Assembly: GCA_009861545.1 (NCBI GenBank)
Contig: VXME01000070.1
Coordinates: forward strand, 1 to 64,000
Origin: Acidobacteriota bacterium
Lineage (GTDB): Bacteria > Acidobacteriota > Vicinamibacteria > Vicinamibacterales > UBA8438
DNA: 64,000 nucleotides
Direction of reading: 5' to 3'
The notes beneath the pieces were generated by a model, which was given only the letters and a program-made list of their open reading frames with translations, ran no database searches and had not been told where the DNA came from. The position numbers were made by a program, and so were the translations under genes. How positions within the stretch are numbered: position 1 is the first letter of the stretch; each line of letters begins with the position of its first letter. This document shows, piece after piece, positions 41,196-49,630 of this stretch.

Positions 41196-41223
41196 TTCTA
41201 CATGTACAGGATCACATGTAGAA
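41196..41223. promoter_or_regulatory. PadR operator, perfect 10-bp inverted repeat
   Basis: TTCTACATGT, eight bases and ACATGTAGAA. The core ATGT-N8-ACAT is the known PadR recognition pattern. It ends 16 bases before the padR start and begins three bases from the stop of the DUF4143 gene. A TTGACC (minus strand, 41224-41229) beside it may be the -35 box, so binding would block polymerase. Confidence 0.85.
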
Positions 41224-41225
41224 GG

Positions 41226-42380
41226 TCAAGGTATTTGGAGGTCGTCGAGAATTCGTGCTCCCGCGATGGCGCGCACGTGTGCTGCCAGCGGAAAGCTGTG
41301 GTCGCCGGCGTGGATCACGTCGAGTCGACTCAACCCGAGGTCGTCCATCGCCGAACGCATGGAGCGGGTCAAGGTGGGCGAGCTCGTGCGCTTGATCTCG
41401 AAGCCGCGCAACCGGGAGCCGCGCTGCACGACCAGGTCGATCTCCGGCCCGGAATGCGTGGCCCAGTAGTGGCACTGCCGTGCTTCCAGGCCGAGCGCAA
41501 GAATCAGGTTCTCGATGATGAAACCCTCCCAGGACGCGCCGATCTTGGGGTGGCGTTCGAGTTCCGCCCGGGTGGTCAGACCCAGGAAGTGGTGCAGGAG
41601 CCCGGTGTCGCGAATGTAGATCTTGGGAGACTTGACCTGCCGTTTCTTCAGGTTCGCGCTCCAGGGTTTCAGGCTCCGCAGCATGTAGGTCGACTCGAGG
41701 GCATCGAGATACCGGCGCACGGCGTGATGCGAGACGCCGAAGGCCCGGCCGAGTTCCGATCCGTTCCACACCTGCGCGTGGTAGTGCGCAAGCATCGACC
41801 AGAAGCGTTCGAGGACCGCGCTCGGAATGGCTATGCCGAGCTGCGGCACGTCGCGCTCGAGAAACGTGCGGATGAAATCGCCCCGCCAGCGATAGCTGTC
41901 GGCGTGGCTGCGGGCCGTGTACGACGGCGGGAATCCGCCGCGCAGCCAGAGGCGTTCGGCGTCGCGCGGGGTAACCTCGGGAAGCGTGAACCCGGGCAAC
42001 TCGTAGTGGGCGACGCGTCCGGCCAGCGTCTCTGCGCTCTGCCGCAGCAGATCCGGAGAGGCGCTACCGAGCACGAGAAACCGCGCTCCGCGAGGGCGGT
42101 CCGCCAGGACCCGCAGACTCGGGAAGAGGTCGGGACGCCGCTGGACCTCGTCGATGACAACGAGACCCCGGAGCGGCGACAGGGTGAGCAGCGGATCAGA
42201 GAGCCGCGCCACATCGGCCGACGACTCGAGATCGAAAATGTGGGTCGGTCCCTTCCGGCGCCTTGCGATCTCGCGCGCCAAGGTCGTCTTGCCGACTTGA
42301 CGCGCCCCGAGAAGGGCGACGACCCGCGCGCGCGTCAGGAGACGTTCGAGGGCCGTGCGATGCCCGTTGCGAGGGATCAT
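41226..42380 (-). CDS. AAA_14/DUF4143 family ATPase
   Basis: 384 residues. Walker A GARQVGKT (25-32), Walker B LVVIDEVQRRPD, the sensor-like FLVLGSASPDLLRQSAETLA, the family's PGFTLPEVTP segment and a C-terminal DUF4143 nuclease-like domain (GPEIDLVVQRGSRLRGFEIK). Its D-E-K spacing could be a PD-(D/E)xK site. ATG 42380 (MIPRNGH) matches the usual start of the family; TTG 42422 and ATG 42398 are in frame but overlap a palindrome. Biological role is unsettled. Confidence 0.88.
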   Translation of the reverse strand: MIPRNGHRTALERLLTRARVVALLGARQVGKTTLAREIARRRKGPTHIFDLESSADVARLSDPLLTLSPLRGLVVIDEVQRRPDLFPSLRVLADRPRGARFLVLGSASPDLLRQSAETLAGRVAHYELPGFTLPEVTPRDAERLWLRGGFPPSYTARSHADSYRWRGDFIRTFLERDVPQLGIAIPSAVLERFWSMLAHYHAQVWNGSELGRAFGVSHHAVRRYLDALESTYMLRSLKPWSANLKKRQVKSPKIYIRDTGLLHHFLGLTTRAELERHPKIGASWEGFIIENLILALGLEARQCHYWATHSGPEIDLVVQRGSRLRGFEIKRTSSPTLTRSMRSAMDDLGLSRLDVIHAGDHSFPLAAHVRAIAGARILDDLQIP

Positions 42381-42397
42381 CGCCAGCCAATTTAGCA

Positions 42398-42428
42398 TGA
42401 AAATTGGATGCTTGGAATCCAATTTTCA
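42398..42428. promoter_or_regulatory. Perfect 12-bp inverted repeat upstream of ATPase gene
   Basis: TGAAAATTGGAT, seven bases and ATCCAATTTTCA. It lies 17 bases upstream of the probable ATPase start and is strongly AT-rich against the background, so it is a likely operator or promoter hairpin. It shares TGAAAAT with the region heading the first DUF4143 gene and, more loosely, with the palindrome at 33795. Confidence 0.6.
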
Positions 42429-42558
42429 CAATAGAGTGCGTCCACACACCCGCGCGTGCGGGCGGTCGCCGCGGCCGCAGCCCGTCGAGCCGGTGGGGCC
42501 GTGAGCGGAACCTCTACCGCCGCCGGTCGAGGTCCCCACCCGTCGTCCCCACGGTTCC

Positions 42559-44499
42559 TCAGGGCGACGGCAGCAGGAAGTTGATGGTCACCGTCATCAG
42601 CACGGAGACGGGCGCACCGTCGACCAGCGTGGGCTCGTACCGCCACTGCTCGACAGCGGCGGTCGCCGCCTCTTCGAGCTCCGGCACGGAACGCAGCACC
42701 TCGATGTTACCCACCACGCCCGTCGGGTCGATGGTCGCTTCCAGGACTACCAGGCCCTGAACGCCGGCTTCCCGGGCCGCGGGGGGATAGACCGGCGGGA
42801 CATCGTGGATCTTCGCGGGCGGCGGGACCCCGTCGCCGATCCGGATCGGCTCGTCCGGGCGGTCGGCGGGTTGGTCGGGATCGTCGAGCACAGTGCGCAG
42901 CTCGTCGAGCACACTCTGCAACTGTTCCTGGAGGGCGGCGGCCCGCTCGACGAGCGCCGCGATGCGCTCGCTCGACGGTTCGCTCGGCGGCTGCTGCCCG
43001 ACCGCGCTGGCGGTCGTTTCGGCGAGCGGGCCGGTCGTGGCGGGCGCCGTTCCGGTCGTCCCCGACTCCGCTGCGGTCAGCGTTTGGCGACCCGCCGGCA
43101 TCCGGGAGAGCACCAGCTCTTCTTCACGCTGCTCCCCCGCTTCCAGCGAGAACTGCCGGACCAACGGCTCGAAGCCCGGTGCTCTCACGGCGAGGCCGTA
43201 CTCGCCCGGTCCCAGATCGAAGATCTCGAAGCGGCCGTCGTCATGGCCGCTCGGGCGCGCGAACTGCGAGGTGGTGCGGCTGATCGTGACGTCGGGATTC
43301 CGAACCAGGTTCCCGGCCCGATCGAAGAACGCATAGCTCCCCAAGCGCACCTGCCGCCCGGCGGTGCGGATGGTGAACGTGACGTCGGGATTCCGAACGA
43401 CGTTACCGTCCTGGTCGACGACGGTGCCGCTGATCCGGCCCGTCTGCGCACCGACCTGCAGGCCGGCGACAAGGATCGAGGCCGGCACGAGCAGACCGAG
43501 GCTCCACAGGCGGGCGAGGCGCGTCATCGGACGCCGATTCGTATGCGAATTCAACATGGCGGACAACCTCCGTTCCAGGTGTGACGGACGCGCCATCGCC
43601 GGCGCCGGCAACCACGTCCGCCGGTGTTTCCGAGCCTCTTTCGCGAGCTCGACGAGATGCGTCGCGCAGGTGGTGGCGGGAACGCCCCGAGCCAGGACGA
43701 GGTCGTCGGCCGCGTGCTCGCTCTCGCGGCGCAGCCGGGCACGGACCACCCACGCCAGCGGGTTGAACCACCAGACGCAGCGCAGCGCTTCGGCCGCCAT
43801 CTGCAGCAGCCAGTCGCCGTGGCGGGCGTGCGCCAGCTCGTGCAGCAGCACGACGCGCATCCGTTCCGCCGACCACCCGGCCGCGGCCGCCGGCAGCATG
43901 ACGGCCGGCCGCCGCCATCCCCAGGTCGCCACCAGCCCCGGACGCGGGCCGAACAGCAGGTCGACGCCGCGTCGCAGGCCGCACGACCGCGCGAGGTCGG
44001 CGCACAGGCGATGCCACGGCCCGTCCGTCAAGCGGGTCGACGTCGCGCGGAGCCAGCGGAGTCGCGCCAACCCGACCAGCAGCACGCCGGCGCGCGCGAT
44101 CGCGCCGGCCAGCCAGATCGTCACGGCCAACAGGCCGACGACATGGCCGCGCGCGCCGGCCGCCGCGGCGTCTCCGGAGCGACCGGATCGGAAACCCGCC
44201 TCCGACGCACCGGCGGATCCGAGCACATCGGCATCCGGCGTGAACAGGGCGTAGGGACGCAGCCCGAGCAGGTCGAAGACGGGGCCGGCGCTCCAGTCGA
44301 GCGCCCCGAGCGGCGCCACCCGCAACACCGGCGGAAACGGCAGCACGTGGAGGGCGGGCGCCACGCAAGCCGACACGACGCCGGCCGCCAGCACCCAGCG
44401 CCTCGCAGCCGCCGATCGAGTGCGCAGAAAAAGGGCGCCGATCAGCGCCAGGAGCAGGATTGCCGACACCTTGACCGTCAACGCGGCCAGCAGGCTCAT
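42559..44499 (-). CDS. BlaR1-like M56 peptidase fused to carboxypeptidase-regulatory-like and TonB C-terminal domains
   Basis: This 646-residue protein has N-terminal membrane helices, then the zinc protease site VLLHELAHARHGDW (HExxH 220-224) with downstream glutamate in RESEHAADDL. A further helix follows, then an Ig-like regulatory domain (GTVVDQDGNVVRNPDVTF, with NLVRNPDVTI repeated), a coiled-coil segment and a TonB C-terminal domain (DVPPVYPPAAREAGVQGLVV ... WRYEPTLVDGAPV). It probably senses envelope stress and cleaves the BlaI repressor. There is no penicillin-binding domain, so beta-lactam sensing is not implied. It overlaps blaI by ATGA. Confidence 0.88.
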   Translation of the reverse strand: MSLLAALTVKVSAILLLALIGALFLRTRSAAARRWVLAAGVVSACVAPALHVLPFPPVLRVAPLGALDWSAGPVFDLLGLRPYALFTPDADVLGSAGASEAGFRSGRSGDAAAAGARGHVVGLLAVTIWLAGAIARAGVLLVGLARLRWLRATSTRLTDGPWHRLCADLARSCGLRRGVDLLFGPRPGLVATWGWRRPAVMLPAAAAGWSAERMRVVLLHELAHARHGDWLLQMAAEALRCVWWFNPLAWVVRARLRRESEHAADDLVLARGVPATTCATHLVELAKEARKHRRTWLPAPAMARPSHLERRLSAMLNSHTNRRPMTRLARLWSLGLLVPASILVAGLQVGAQTGRISGTVVDQDGNVVRNPDVTFTIRTAGRQVRLGSYAFFDRAGNLVRNPDVTISRTTSQFARPSGHDDGRFEIFDLGPGEYGLAVRAPGFEPLVRQFSLEAGEQREEELVLSRMPAGRQTLTAAESGTTGTAPATTGPLAETTASAVGQQPPSEPSSERIAALVERAAALQEQLQSVLDELRTVLDDPDQPADRPDEPIRIGDGVPPPAKIHDVPPVYPPAAREAGVQGLVVLEATIDPTGVVGNIEVLRSVPELEEAATAAVEQWRYEPTLVDGAPVSVLMTVTINFLLPSP

Positions 44500-44972
44500 G
44501 ACGGTTCCTCCGGCTCGTCGCGCAACTCCCTGCTGTCCGGCCCGTCGCCTCGTGACGCGCCGGCGGGTCGACCGGCGCTTCGTTGCGCCGCGCGCGCGTC
44601 CGAGACGATCCGTGCGATCCGGTCGAGCTCCGGCTCGGTCAGATGCCTCGCCTCGCCGCCGAGCAGCGCGGCCACGGCCTGCTCGGCGGACCCGTCGAAG
44701 AACGTCTCGACCAGATGCTGCAACGCCGACCGGCGCGCGGTCCGACGAGGGGTCACCGGGCGATACACGTACCGCAACCCCTCCTCCTCGTGGCGCACGT
44801 GCCCCTTCTTCTCGAGGATGCGCAGTTGCGTGCGCACCGTCGACGAGCTCGGCTCGCCGGGAAGCTCCTCCCGGACGACGCTGGCCGGGGCGCGCCCGTG
44901 CCGGAAGAGGATGTCCATGATCTGTCGCTCGCGACGCGACAGCCGGCTGTGCCAGGGTGGCTTCATGTGCAT
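44496..44972 (-). CDS. BlaI/MecI/CopY-family repressor
   Basis: A 158-residue winged-helix repressor: LSRRERQIMDILFRHGRAPA, VVREELPGEPSSSTVRTQLR, ILEKKGHVRHEEEGLRYVY, then a dimerisation/cleavage segment (LVETFFDGSAEQAVAALL). It represses the blaI-blaR operon until cut by the M56 protease. ATG 44972 or 44966 may be used. The C-terminal tail beyond the core is unusually polar and probably disordered. Confidence 0.92.
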   Translation of the reverse strand: MHMKPPWHSRLSRRERQIMDILFRHGRAPASVVREELPGEPSSSTVRTQLRILEKKGHVRHEEEGLRYVYRPVTPRRTARRSALQHLVETFFDGSAEQAVAALLGGEARHLTEPELDRIARIVSDARAAQRSAGRPAGASRGDGPDSRELRDEPEEPS

Positions 44973-45024
44973 GTGAGCGCTCTCGGTCGGTTGCTCCGGG
45001 CTCCTGCCGGCCCGGAAGGTTATT

Positions 45025-45054
45025 TTTATAGCACACTGGTTACTAAATTAACAA
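45025..45054 (-). promoter_or_regulatory. blaI-blaR promoter with operator-like palindrome
   Basis: On the minus strand, TTGTTA (-35, 45049-45054) and TATAAA (-10, 45025-45030) are separated by 18 bases. GTTACTAAATTAAC (45039-45052) has palindromic ends GTTA/TAAC and overlaps the -35 box, the expected place for BlaI binding. The patch is AT-rich in a GC-rich context. Confidence 0.65.
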
Positions 45055-45157
45055 CTGTTTCCTCGAGTGGGCTCAAAGGGCAGTGAGGCGAAGGCTCGGC
45101 AATTGAAGCCTAATGGGGGAGGGGAGGCCCGAATGGCCGTGGGGCCGCCTCGCGGCG

Positions 45158-45197
45158 TTGACCGTCGTGTCCCATCATGAATACCATCGTGTCATGA
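45158..45197 (+). promoter_or_regulatory. vapBC promoter with twin TCATGA boxes
   Basis: TTGACC (45158-45163), 18 bases, then TACCAT (45182-45187) as -10. The self-palindromic TCATGA occurs at 45175-45180 and 45192-45197, 11 bases apart, bracketing the -10. Transcription would begin about at the vapB ATG (45194), implying a leaderless message. The boxes are the likely VapBC operator. Confidence 0.45.
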
Positions 45198-45463
45198 GAA
45201 TTGCCATCGACGGGGCGGGTCGCATCGTCGTGCCCAAGAGTCTTCGCGAGCGCTTCAACCTGGTCGCGGGCACGGAGTTGGAGATCGAGGCCCGAGGCGA
45301 GTTCCTGCAGATCTGCCGGACGGGTGCCGAGCCTGCGCTCCTGAAGAAGAAGGGGATTCTGGTGCACCACGGCGGCGAGCGCGCGAACCTGGACGTCACG
45401 GCGTTCATCCGGGCGGAGCGCGATTCGAGGAGCCGCCGAATTCTCCCCGAGGGCGCCGGGTAG
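45194..45463 (+). CDS. vapB: AbrB-type antitoxin (VapB)
   Basis: This 89-residue protein has an N-terminal swapped-hairpin AbrB/SpoVT DNA-binding domain (IAIDGAGRIVVPKSLRERFN, LVAGTELEIEA). The C-terminal half wraps the toxin. ATG 45194 starts the domain exactly. The stop overlaps the GTG of vapC by one base (45463). Confidence 0.88.
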   Translation: MRIAIDGAGRIVVPKSLRERFNLVAGTELEIEARGEFLQICRTGAEPALLKKKGILVHHGGERANLDVTAFIRAERDSRSRRILPEGAG

Positions 45464-45894
45464 TGCGCGTTCTCTTCGATACTTCGGTCCTGGTGCCGGC
45501 GGTCGTCGACCAGTTGGCCAACCACGAGGCGGCACTCGACGCCCTCCTGAGCTACACCGCCGGCGAGCACGCGGGATATTGCTCGACGCACGCGCTCGCC
45601 GAGTGCTACGCCACCGTGACCGCCTTGCCGCTGAGGCGACGCGTCCTTCCCGTGGAAGCGAGACGGCTCGTCGAGGAGAGTCTCCTGGAGCGACTGACCG
45701 CGGTTCCGTTGACCGAGGCCGACTACGTCGAGGCGATCCGCCGCGTCAGCCACGGCGGCCTCGGCAGCGGCGTCGTCTACGACGCGCTGCACGCCTGCTG
45801 CGCGGAGAGAATCCCGGTGGACCGCATCTTCACGTACAACCTGGCGGACTTCGAGCGGCTGCGGCCGGCCGGCATCGTCGTCGCGGGCCCGTGA
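45463..45894 (+). CDS. vapC: PIN-domain ribonuclease toxin (VapC)
   Basis: 143 residues. PIN acidic residues are in LFDTSVLV, LAECYATV and VYDALHACC, with a final FTYNLADFERL; all look intact, so RNase activity is expected. VapC toxins cut tRNA or rRNA and are inhibited by VapB. The GTG start lies in the vapB stop. Confidence 0.9.
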   Translation: MRVLFDTSVLVPAVVDQLANHEAALDALLSYTAGEHAGYCSTHALAECYATVTALPLRRRVLPVEARRLVEESLLERLTAVPLTEADYVEAIRRVSHGGLGSGVVYDALHACCAERIPVDRIFTYNLADFERLRPAGIVVAGP

Positions 45895-46044
45895 GCTCGT
45901 CCGAGGAAGGTGTCGCGGCCTCGGCCGGATCTGTGCGAGTCCCCCCGCGATCGTCTATCCTGACGACCGATTCGCTTCCGTAACCGCCGGCATATCGAAC
46001 AGGTGCGGGCGTCGAGGTGGTCTCGTACAGCCGTGGGGTAGCCG

Positions 46045-47412
46045 ATGTCCGACCGTCATGCACCGAGCCGAATGCGCGTTGCGATTTCGTGTGCCATCGT
46101 GTGCCTCGCGACGATCGGACTGCACGCCGAGGACTGGCCGCAGTGGCGCGGCGTCAACCGGGACGCGGTGTGGAGCGACACCGGCCTCATCGAGCGCTTC
46201 GCCGACGACGGGCTGGTCGCCAAGTGGCGGACGCCGATCCGCGGCGGCTTCGCCGGGCCGGCGGTGGCCGGCGGCCGCGTGTTCGTCCTCGACTACCAGG
46301 AGACGCCGGGAAGCCGCACCATGGACGGCCACGAACGGCTGCTGGTGCTCGACGAGGAGACCGGCGACGTGCTCTGGACGCGGGAGTGGCCGGCGACCTA
46401 CCGCAACATCCACTTCAAGTTCGCCATCGGTCCGCGGGCGACCCCCACGGTGGACGGCGAGCGGGTCTACGTTCTCGGTGCGGCGGGGATGCTGTCGTGC
46501 TTCGACGTCCCGACGGGAGAGCTGATCTGGCGCGTCGACACCGTCGCCGACTACGGCGTGACCGTGCCGGTGTTCGGCGTGTCGCAGTCGCCGCTGGTCG
46601 AGGGCGGCAACCTGATCGCGCTGCTCGGCGGCGAGCCGGACGCGATGGTGGTGGCGTTCGACAAGCTGACCGGGGCCGAAGCGTGGCGCGCCATCGAGAC
46701 CACCTCGGAGCCGGGTTACTCCTCGCCGATCGTGATCTCCGCGGGCGGGGTGCGCCAGTTGATCGTCTGGCACGCCGCGGCGGTGACCTCGCTCGATCCG
46801 GAGACCGGCGACACCTGGTGGCAGTACGACTTCGTGGTGCCGAGCGGGCTGACGATCGGCACGCCGGTCCGGCGCGGGCGGTACCTGCTGGTGACGCAAG
46901 TCGAGAACGGGGGCTTGATGCTGGCGCTCAACGCCGACCGCCCCGCGGCGCGCATGCTCTGGGAGGGCACCAACCCCAACCGGACCGACCGGCCGCCGCA
47001 GGGGGCGACCCTGTCGACGCCGATCGTCGCGGGGGATGCGATGTACGGCCTGAGCAGCTACGGCGAGTTCCGCGGCCTCGACGCGGCGACCGGCGAGCGG
47101 CTCTGGTCGACGGACCGGCTGACGCCGCACGAGCGGTGGGCGAACTCCTACCTCGTGCAGAACGGCGACCGCTGGTTCGTGATCAACGAGACGGGCGAGC
47201 TGGTCATCGCGCGCTTCACGCCCGCCGGGTACGAGGAAATCGACCGCACGCTGTTGCTGACGCCGACCACCCGCACCCGCGGCGGCGCCTCGGGCCGCTG
47301 GGACGACCGCGCGGTCCTGTGGTCGCACCCGGCGTTCGCCAACCGCCACGTCGTCGCGCGCAACGACGCCGAGGTGGTGCGGCTGTCGCTAGCCGCCGAG
47401 GACTACGAGTAG
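46045..47412 (+). CDS. Exported PQQ-type beta-propeller protein
   Basis: A 455-residue protein with a signal peptide (MRVAISCAIVCLATIGLHA), entry motif EDWPQWRGVNRDAVW and repeated blades such as LLVLDEETGDVLW, LSCFDVPTGELIW, VTSLDPETGDTWW and FRGLDAATGERLW. It belongs to the same paralogous group as the genes at 16984, 47666 and 56450. Probably a periplasmic scaffold or quinoprotein-like enzyme; no dehydrogenase active site is evident. Confidence 0.87.
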   Translation: MSDRHAPSRMRVAISCAIVCLATIGLHAEDWPQWRGVNRDAVWSDTGLIERFADDGLVAKWRTPIRGGFAGPAVAGGRVFVLDYQETPGSRTMDGHERLLVLDEETGDVLWTREWPATYRNIHFKFAIGPRATPTVDGERVYVLGAAGMLSCFDVPTGELIWRVDTVADYGVTVPVFGVSQSPLVEGGNLIALLGGEPDAMVVAFDKLTGAEAWRAIETTSEPGYSSPIVISAGGVRQLIVWHAAAVTSLDPETGDTWWQYDFVVPSGLTIGTPVRRGRYLLVTQVENGGLMLALNADRPAARMLWEGTNPNRTDRPPQGATLSTPIVAGDAMYGLSSYGEFRGLDAATGERLWSTDRLTPHERWANSYLVQNGDRWFVINETGELVIARFTPAGYEEIDRTLLLTPTTRTRGGASGRWDDRAVLWSHPAFANRHVVARNDAEVVRLSLAAEDYE

Positions 47413-47438
47413 GCTGTCCGACCCCGAGGTACTTGTAA

Positions 47439-47669
47439 GTGAGTGCTCAAGATCTGGCGAACACCCTCCATCGAATGTACGAGACCGCTGTAGATGGCCA
47501 GAAGGTCACGATGATCCACTTGTTCGGGATCAAGTATTCCGACGAAATCGCAGCATGCGGTGCTTCACCATCCGAAATCGTGAGGATGGCAAGCCTCCCG
47601 CAGTCCTATGGCACGGAAGTCAACAAGGGGCGCAATCTGGCCCGCTTCGTAACCGTGAAACGCGGATGA
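47439..47669 (+). CDS. Small HTH-like DNA-binding protein
   Basis: A 76-residue protein (VTMIHLFGIKYSDEIAACGA, SPSEIVRMASLPQSYGTEVN, KGRNLARFV) that reads as a short helix-turn-helix domain of a small conserved family found as stand-alone genes. GAGG lies upstream of GTG 47439. Its stop overlaps the ATG of the next propeller gene (ATGA, 47666-47669), giving translational coupling. A regulatory role for that gene is inferred. Confidence 0.65.
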   Translation: MSAQDLANTLHRMYETAVDGQKVTMIHLFGIKYSDEIAACGASPSEIVRMASLPQSYGTEVNKGRNLARFVTVKRG

Positions 47670-48958
47670 GGTTGCTGACTGCTTTCGTCGCCTCTCTCCT
47701 GCTATCACCGGCCGCGCTCGTTGCCCAGGAGGTGGACGCCGCCCGTGACTGGTGGCAATGGGGCGGCCCGAGCCGCGACTTCCTGTACGACGTCGAGGGA
47801 TTGGCCGAGACGTGGCCGGCGGAGGGGCCGCCGGTCATATGGAGCCGGTCGCTCGGAGCCGGGCACTCGGCGATCATCGCCGCCGCCGGCCGGCTGTACA
47901 CGATGTACCGCGTCGCCTACGGCGAAGGCGGCAGCTCGCCCTGGGCCGGAGAGGAAGCCGTGATCGCGCTCGACGCGGCGACCGGCGAGACCCTCTGGGA
48001 GCATGCCTATCCGTCGGTCGTGCAGGACTTCGACCAGGGCGCCGGCCCGCACGCGACGCCGCTGCTGCTGGGCGACCGGCTCTTCACGATCGGGACCAAC
48101 AAGGAGTTGCACGTCTTCGACGCGGCCACCGGCGAGGTTGCCTGGTCGCGCGACTTCGTGACCGACTTCGGCGCGCCCCCGCTGCTCATCCGCTCGATGA
48201 TCAAGTCGGGCTACGGCGTCAGCCCGCTGCCGTACAAGGACACGATCATCGTGCAGGTGGGCGGTCCCGGCCAGGCGGTGATGGCGTTGCGGCAGGACGA
48301 CGGCAGCGTGGTGTGGCGCAGCGGCAGCTTCCTGGTGTCGGAGGCGCCGCCGGGGCTCATCGACGTCGACGGCGAGCGGCACCTGGTGGTCTTCGCCGGG
48401 CAGGTCGTCGTCGGGCTCGACCCGGATACCGGCGAGATCCTGTGGGCGCATCCCCACGACGCCGGCAACGACTTCAACTTCCAGATCCCGCTCTGGAGCG
48501 ACGAGGACCATATCCTCTTCCTGTCTTCCGGGTACATCGGCGGCAGCCGGGCAATCCAGCTCACGAAGGACGGGGACGTGACGCGCGTGGAGGAGCTCTG
48601 GTACGACCCGCAGCTCCGCTTCACGTTCCTGAACCCGATCCGCCTCGGTGATTTCGTCTACGGCACGAGCGGACAGGGCGCCACCGCCGTCATGACCGCG
48701 ACGCGCGTCGCCACCGGCGAGACCGCGTGGCGCGAGCGCGGCTTCAGCCGGGCGAGCCTGCTGCACGCCGACGGCAAGACGCTGATCCTGGAGGAGGACG
48801 GCGACCTGAGTCTGGTCGTCCTGACGCCGGGCGGCATGACGCGGCTGGCGTCGACGCCGCTGTTCGACACGCGCTCCTGGACCGCGCCGACGCTGGTCGG
48901 AACCACCCTGTACGCGCGCGACCGCGAGAAGATCGTGGCACTCGATCTGTCGGAGTAG
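47666..48958 (+). CDS. Exported PQQ-type beta-propeller protein
   Basis: 430 residues. Signal peptide MRLLTAFVASLLLSPAALVA, entry motif DWWQWGGPSRDF and blades such as VIALDAATGETLW, LHVFDAATGEVAW, VVGLDPDTGEILW. ATG 47666 gives a perfect signal peptide and overlaps the small HTH gene. It lies 253 bases after another propeller gene on the same strand; the two differ in sequence, so the duplication is old. Confidence 0.87.
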   Translation: MRLLTAFVASLLLSPAALVAQEVDAARDWWQWGGPSRDFLYDVEGLAETWPAEGPPVIWSRSLGAGHSAIIAAAGRLYTMYRVAYGEGGSSPWAGEEAVIALDAATGETLWEHAYPSVVQDFDQGAGPHATPLLLGDRLFTIGTNKELHVFDAATGEVAWSRDFVTDFGAPPLLIRSMIKSGYGVSPLPYKDTIIVQVGGPGQAVMALRQDDGSVVWRSGSFLVSEAPPGLIDVDGERHLVVFAGQVVVGLDPDTGEILWAHPHDAGNDFNFQIPLWSDEDHILFLSSGYIGGSRAIQLTKDGDVTRVEELWYDPQLRFTFLNPIRLGDFVYGTSGQGATAVMTATRVATGETAWRERGFSRASLLHADGKTLILEEDGDLSLVVLTPGGMTRLASTPLFDTRSWTAPTLVGTTLYARDREKIVALDLSE

Positions 48959-49077
48959 CACTTCGGCAACCGCCGGTGCCTGCGGGTCGTGAATTTCTCC
49001 AAGTCGCGTTGGCAAGGACGGCGAACGGTCGCCCGGTTGATGGGGTCCTCTTGGTGCCCGTTTGTCTTCCGGGCCGG

Positions 49078-49602
49078 CTATCGCTGCTGGTGGGTGAAGT
49101 CCTTGCAGGGCATCGCCCACGTCTCGCAAGCGCCGACCGGCTGGTCCTTGCGGTAGACGAGCCGGTTCTTCGCGACGCCCTCCGGCGTGGTGGTCGTCAC
49201 GTCGATGGTGAGCCGGCTGCCGCCGTCGTCGAGCGTCATCACCTCGTGCATCCGCATGCCGCCCCGCGTGCCCTCCGCTATCAGCCGCTTGCCGTCCCAC
49301 CGCGAGGCGGCGCGCATCGTCGTGTCGCGCCCGACCGGGATCGTGCCTTCCTGTCCGGGCGTGTAGTGCCACGCCTTCAGACCATTGGTCTCGGTGCCGA
49401 TGACCACCGTGTCGTTGGCCGCGTGGGTGATGAAGAGCCGGTCGATGGACGCGCCGCCCCGGCCGCCGCTGAACGCGGGTGGGGTGATGTCGCTGGCTTC
49501 GCGATCGAGCGTCCAGAAGCCGGAGAAGTTCGGAGTCTGGGCGTGGGCCGTCGCGCCGGACAGCACGAGGAACAGGGCGAGCACGAGGCGCATGGTTGGC
49601 AT
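49078..49602 (-). CDS. Exported hypothetical protein
   Basis: A 174-residue protein with a signal peptide (MRLVLALFLVLSGATAHA) and a beta-rich mature part beginning PNFSGFWTLDREASDI and ending with two cysteines (CETWAMPC) that may form a disulfide. The opening WxLDxxxS pattern is shared by many exported acidobacterial proteins of unknown function. ATG 49602 or 49593 are both suitable starts. It is convergent with the propeller gene and downstream of the MutS-like gene. Confidence 0.75.
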   Translation of the reverse strand: MPTMRLVLALFLVLSGATAHAQTPNFSGFWTLDREASDITPPAFSGGRGGASIDRLFITHAANDTVVIGTETNGLKAWHYTPGQEGTIPVGRDTTMRAASRWDGKRLIAEGTRGGMRMHEVMTLDDGGSRLTIDVTTTTPEGVAKNRLVYRKDQPVGACETWAMPCKDFTHQQR

Positions 49603-49630
49603 GGGGCGGTACACTATCCGAACCTGCCGA

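Noticed and set aside
42559-44972. Beta-lactam resistance operon
   Set aside because: The M56 protein has no penicillin-binding sensor domain and no beta-lactamase gene is nearby.
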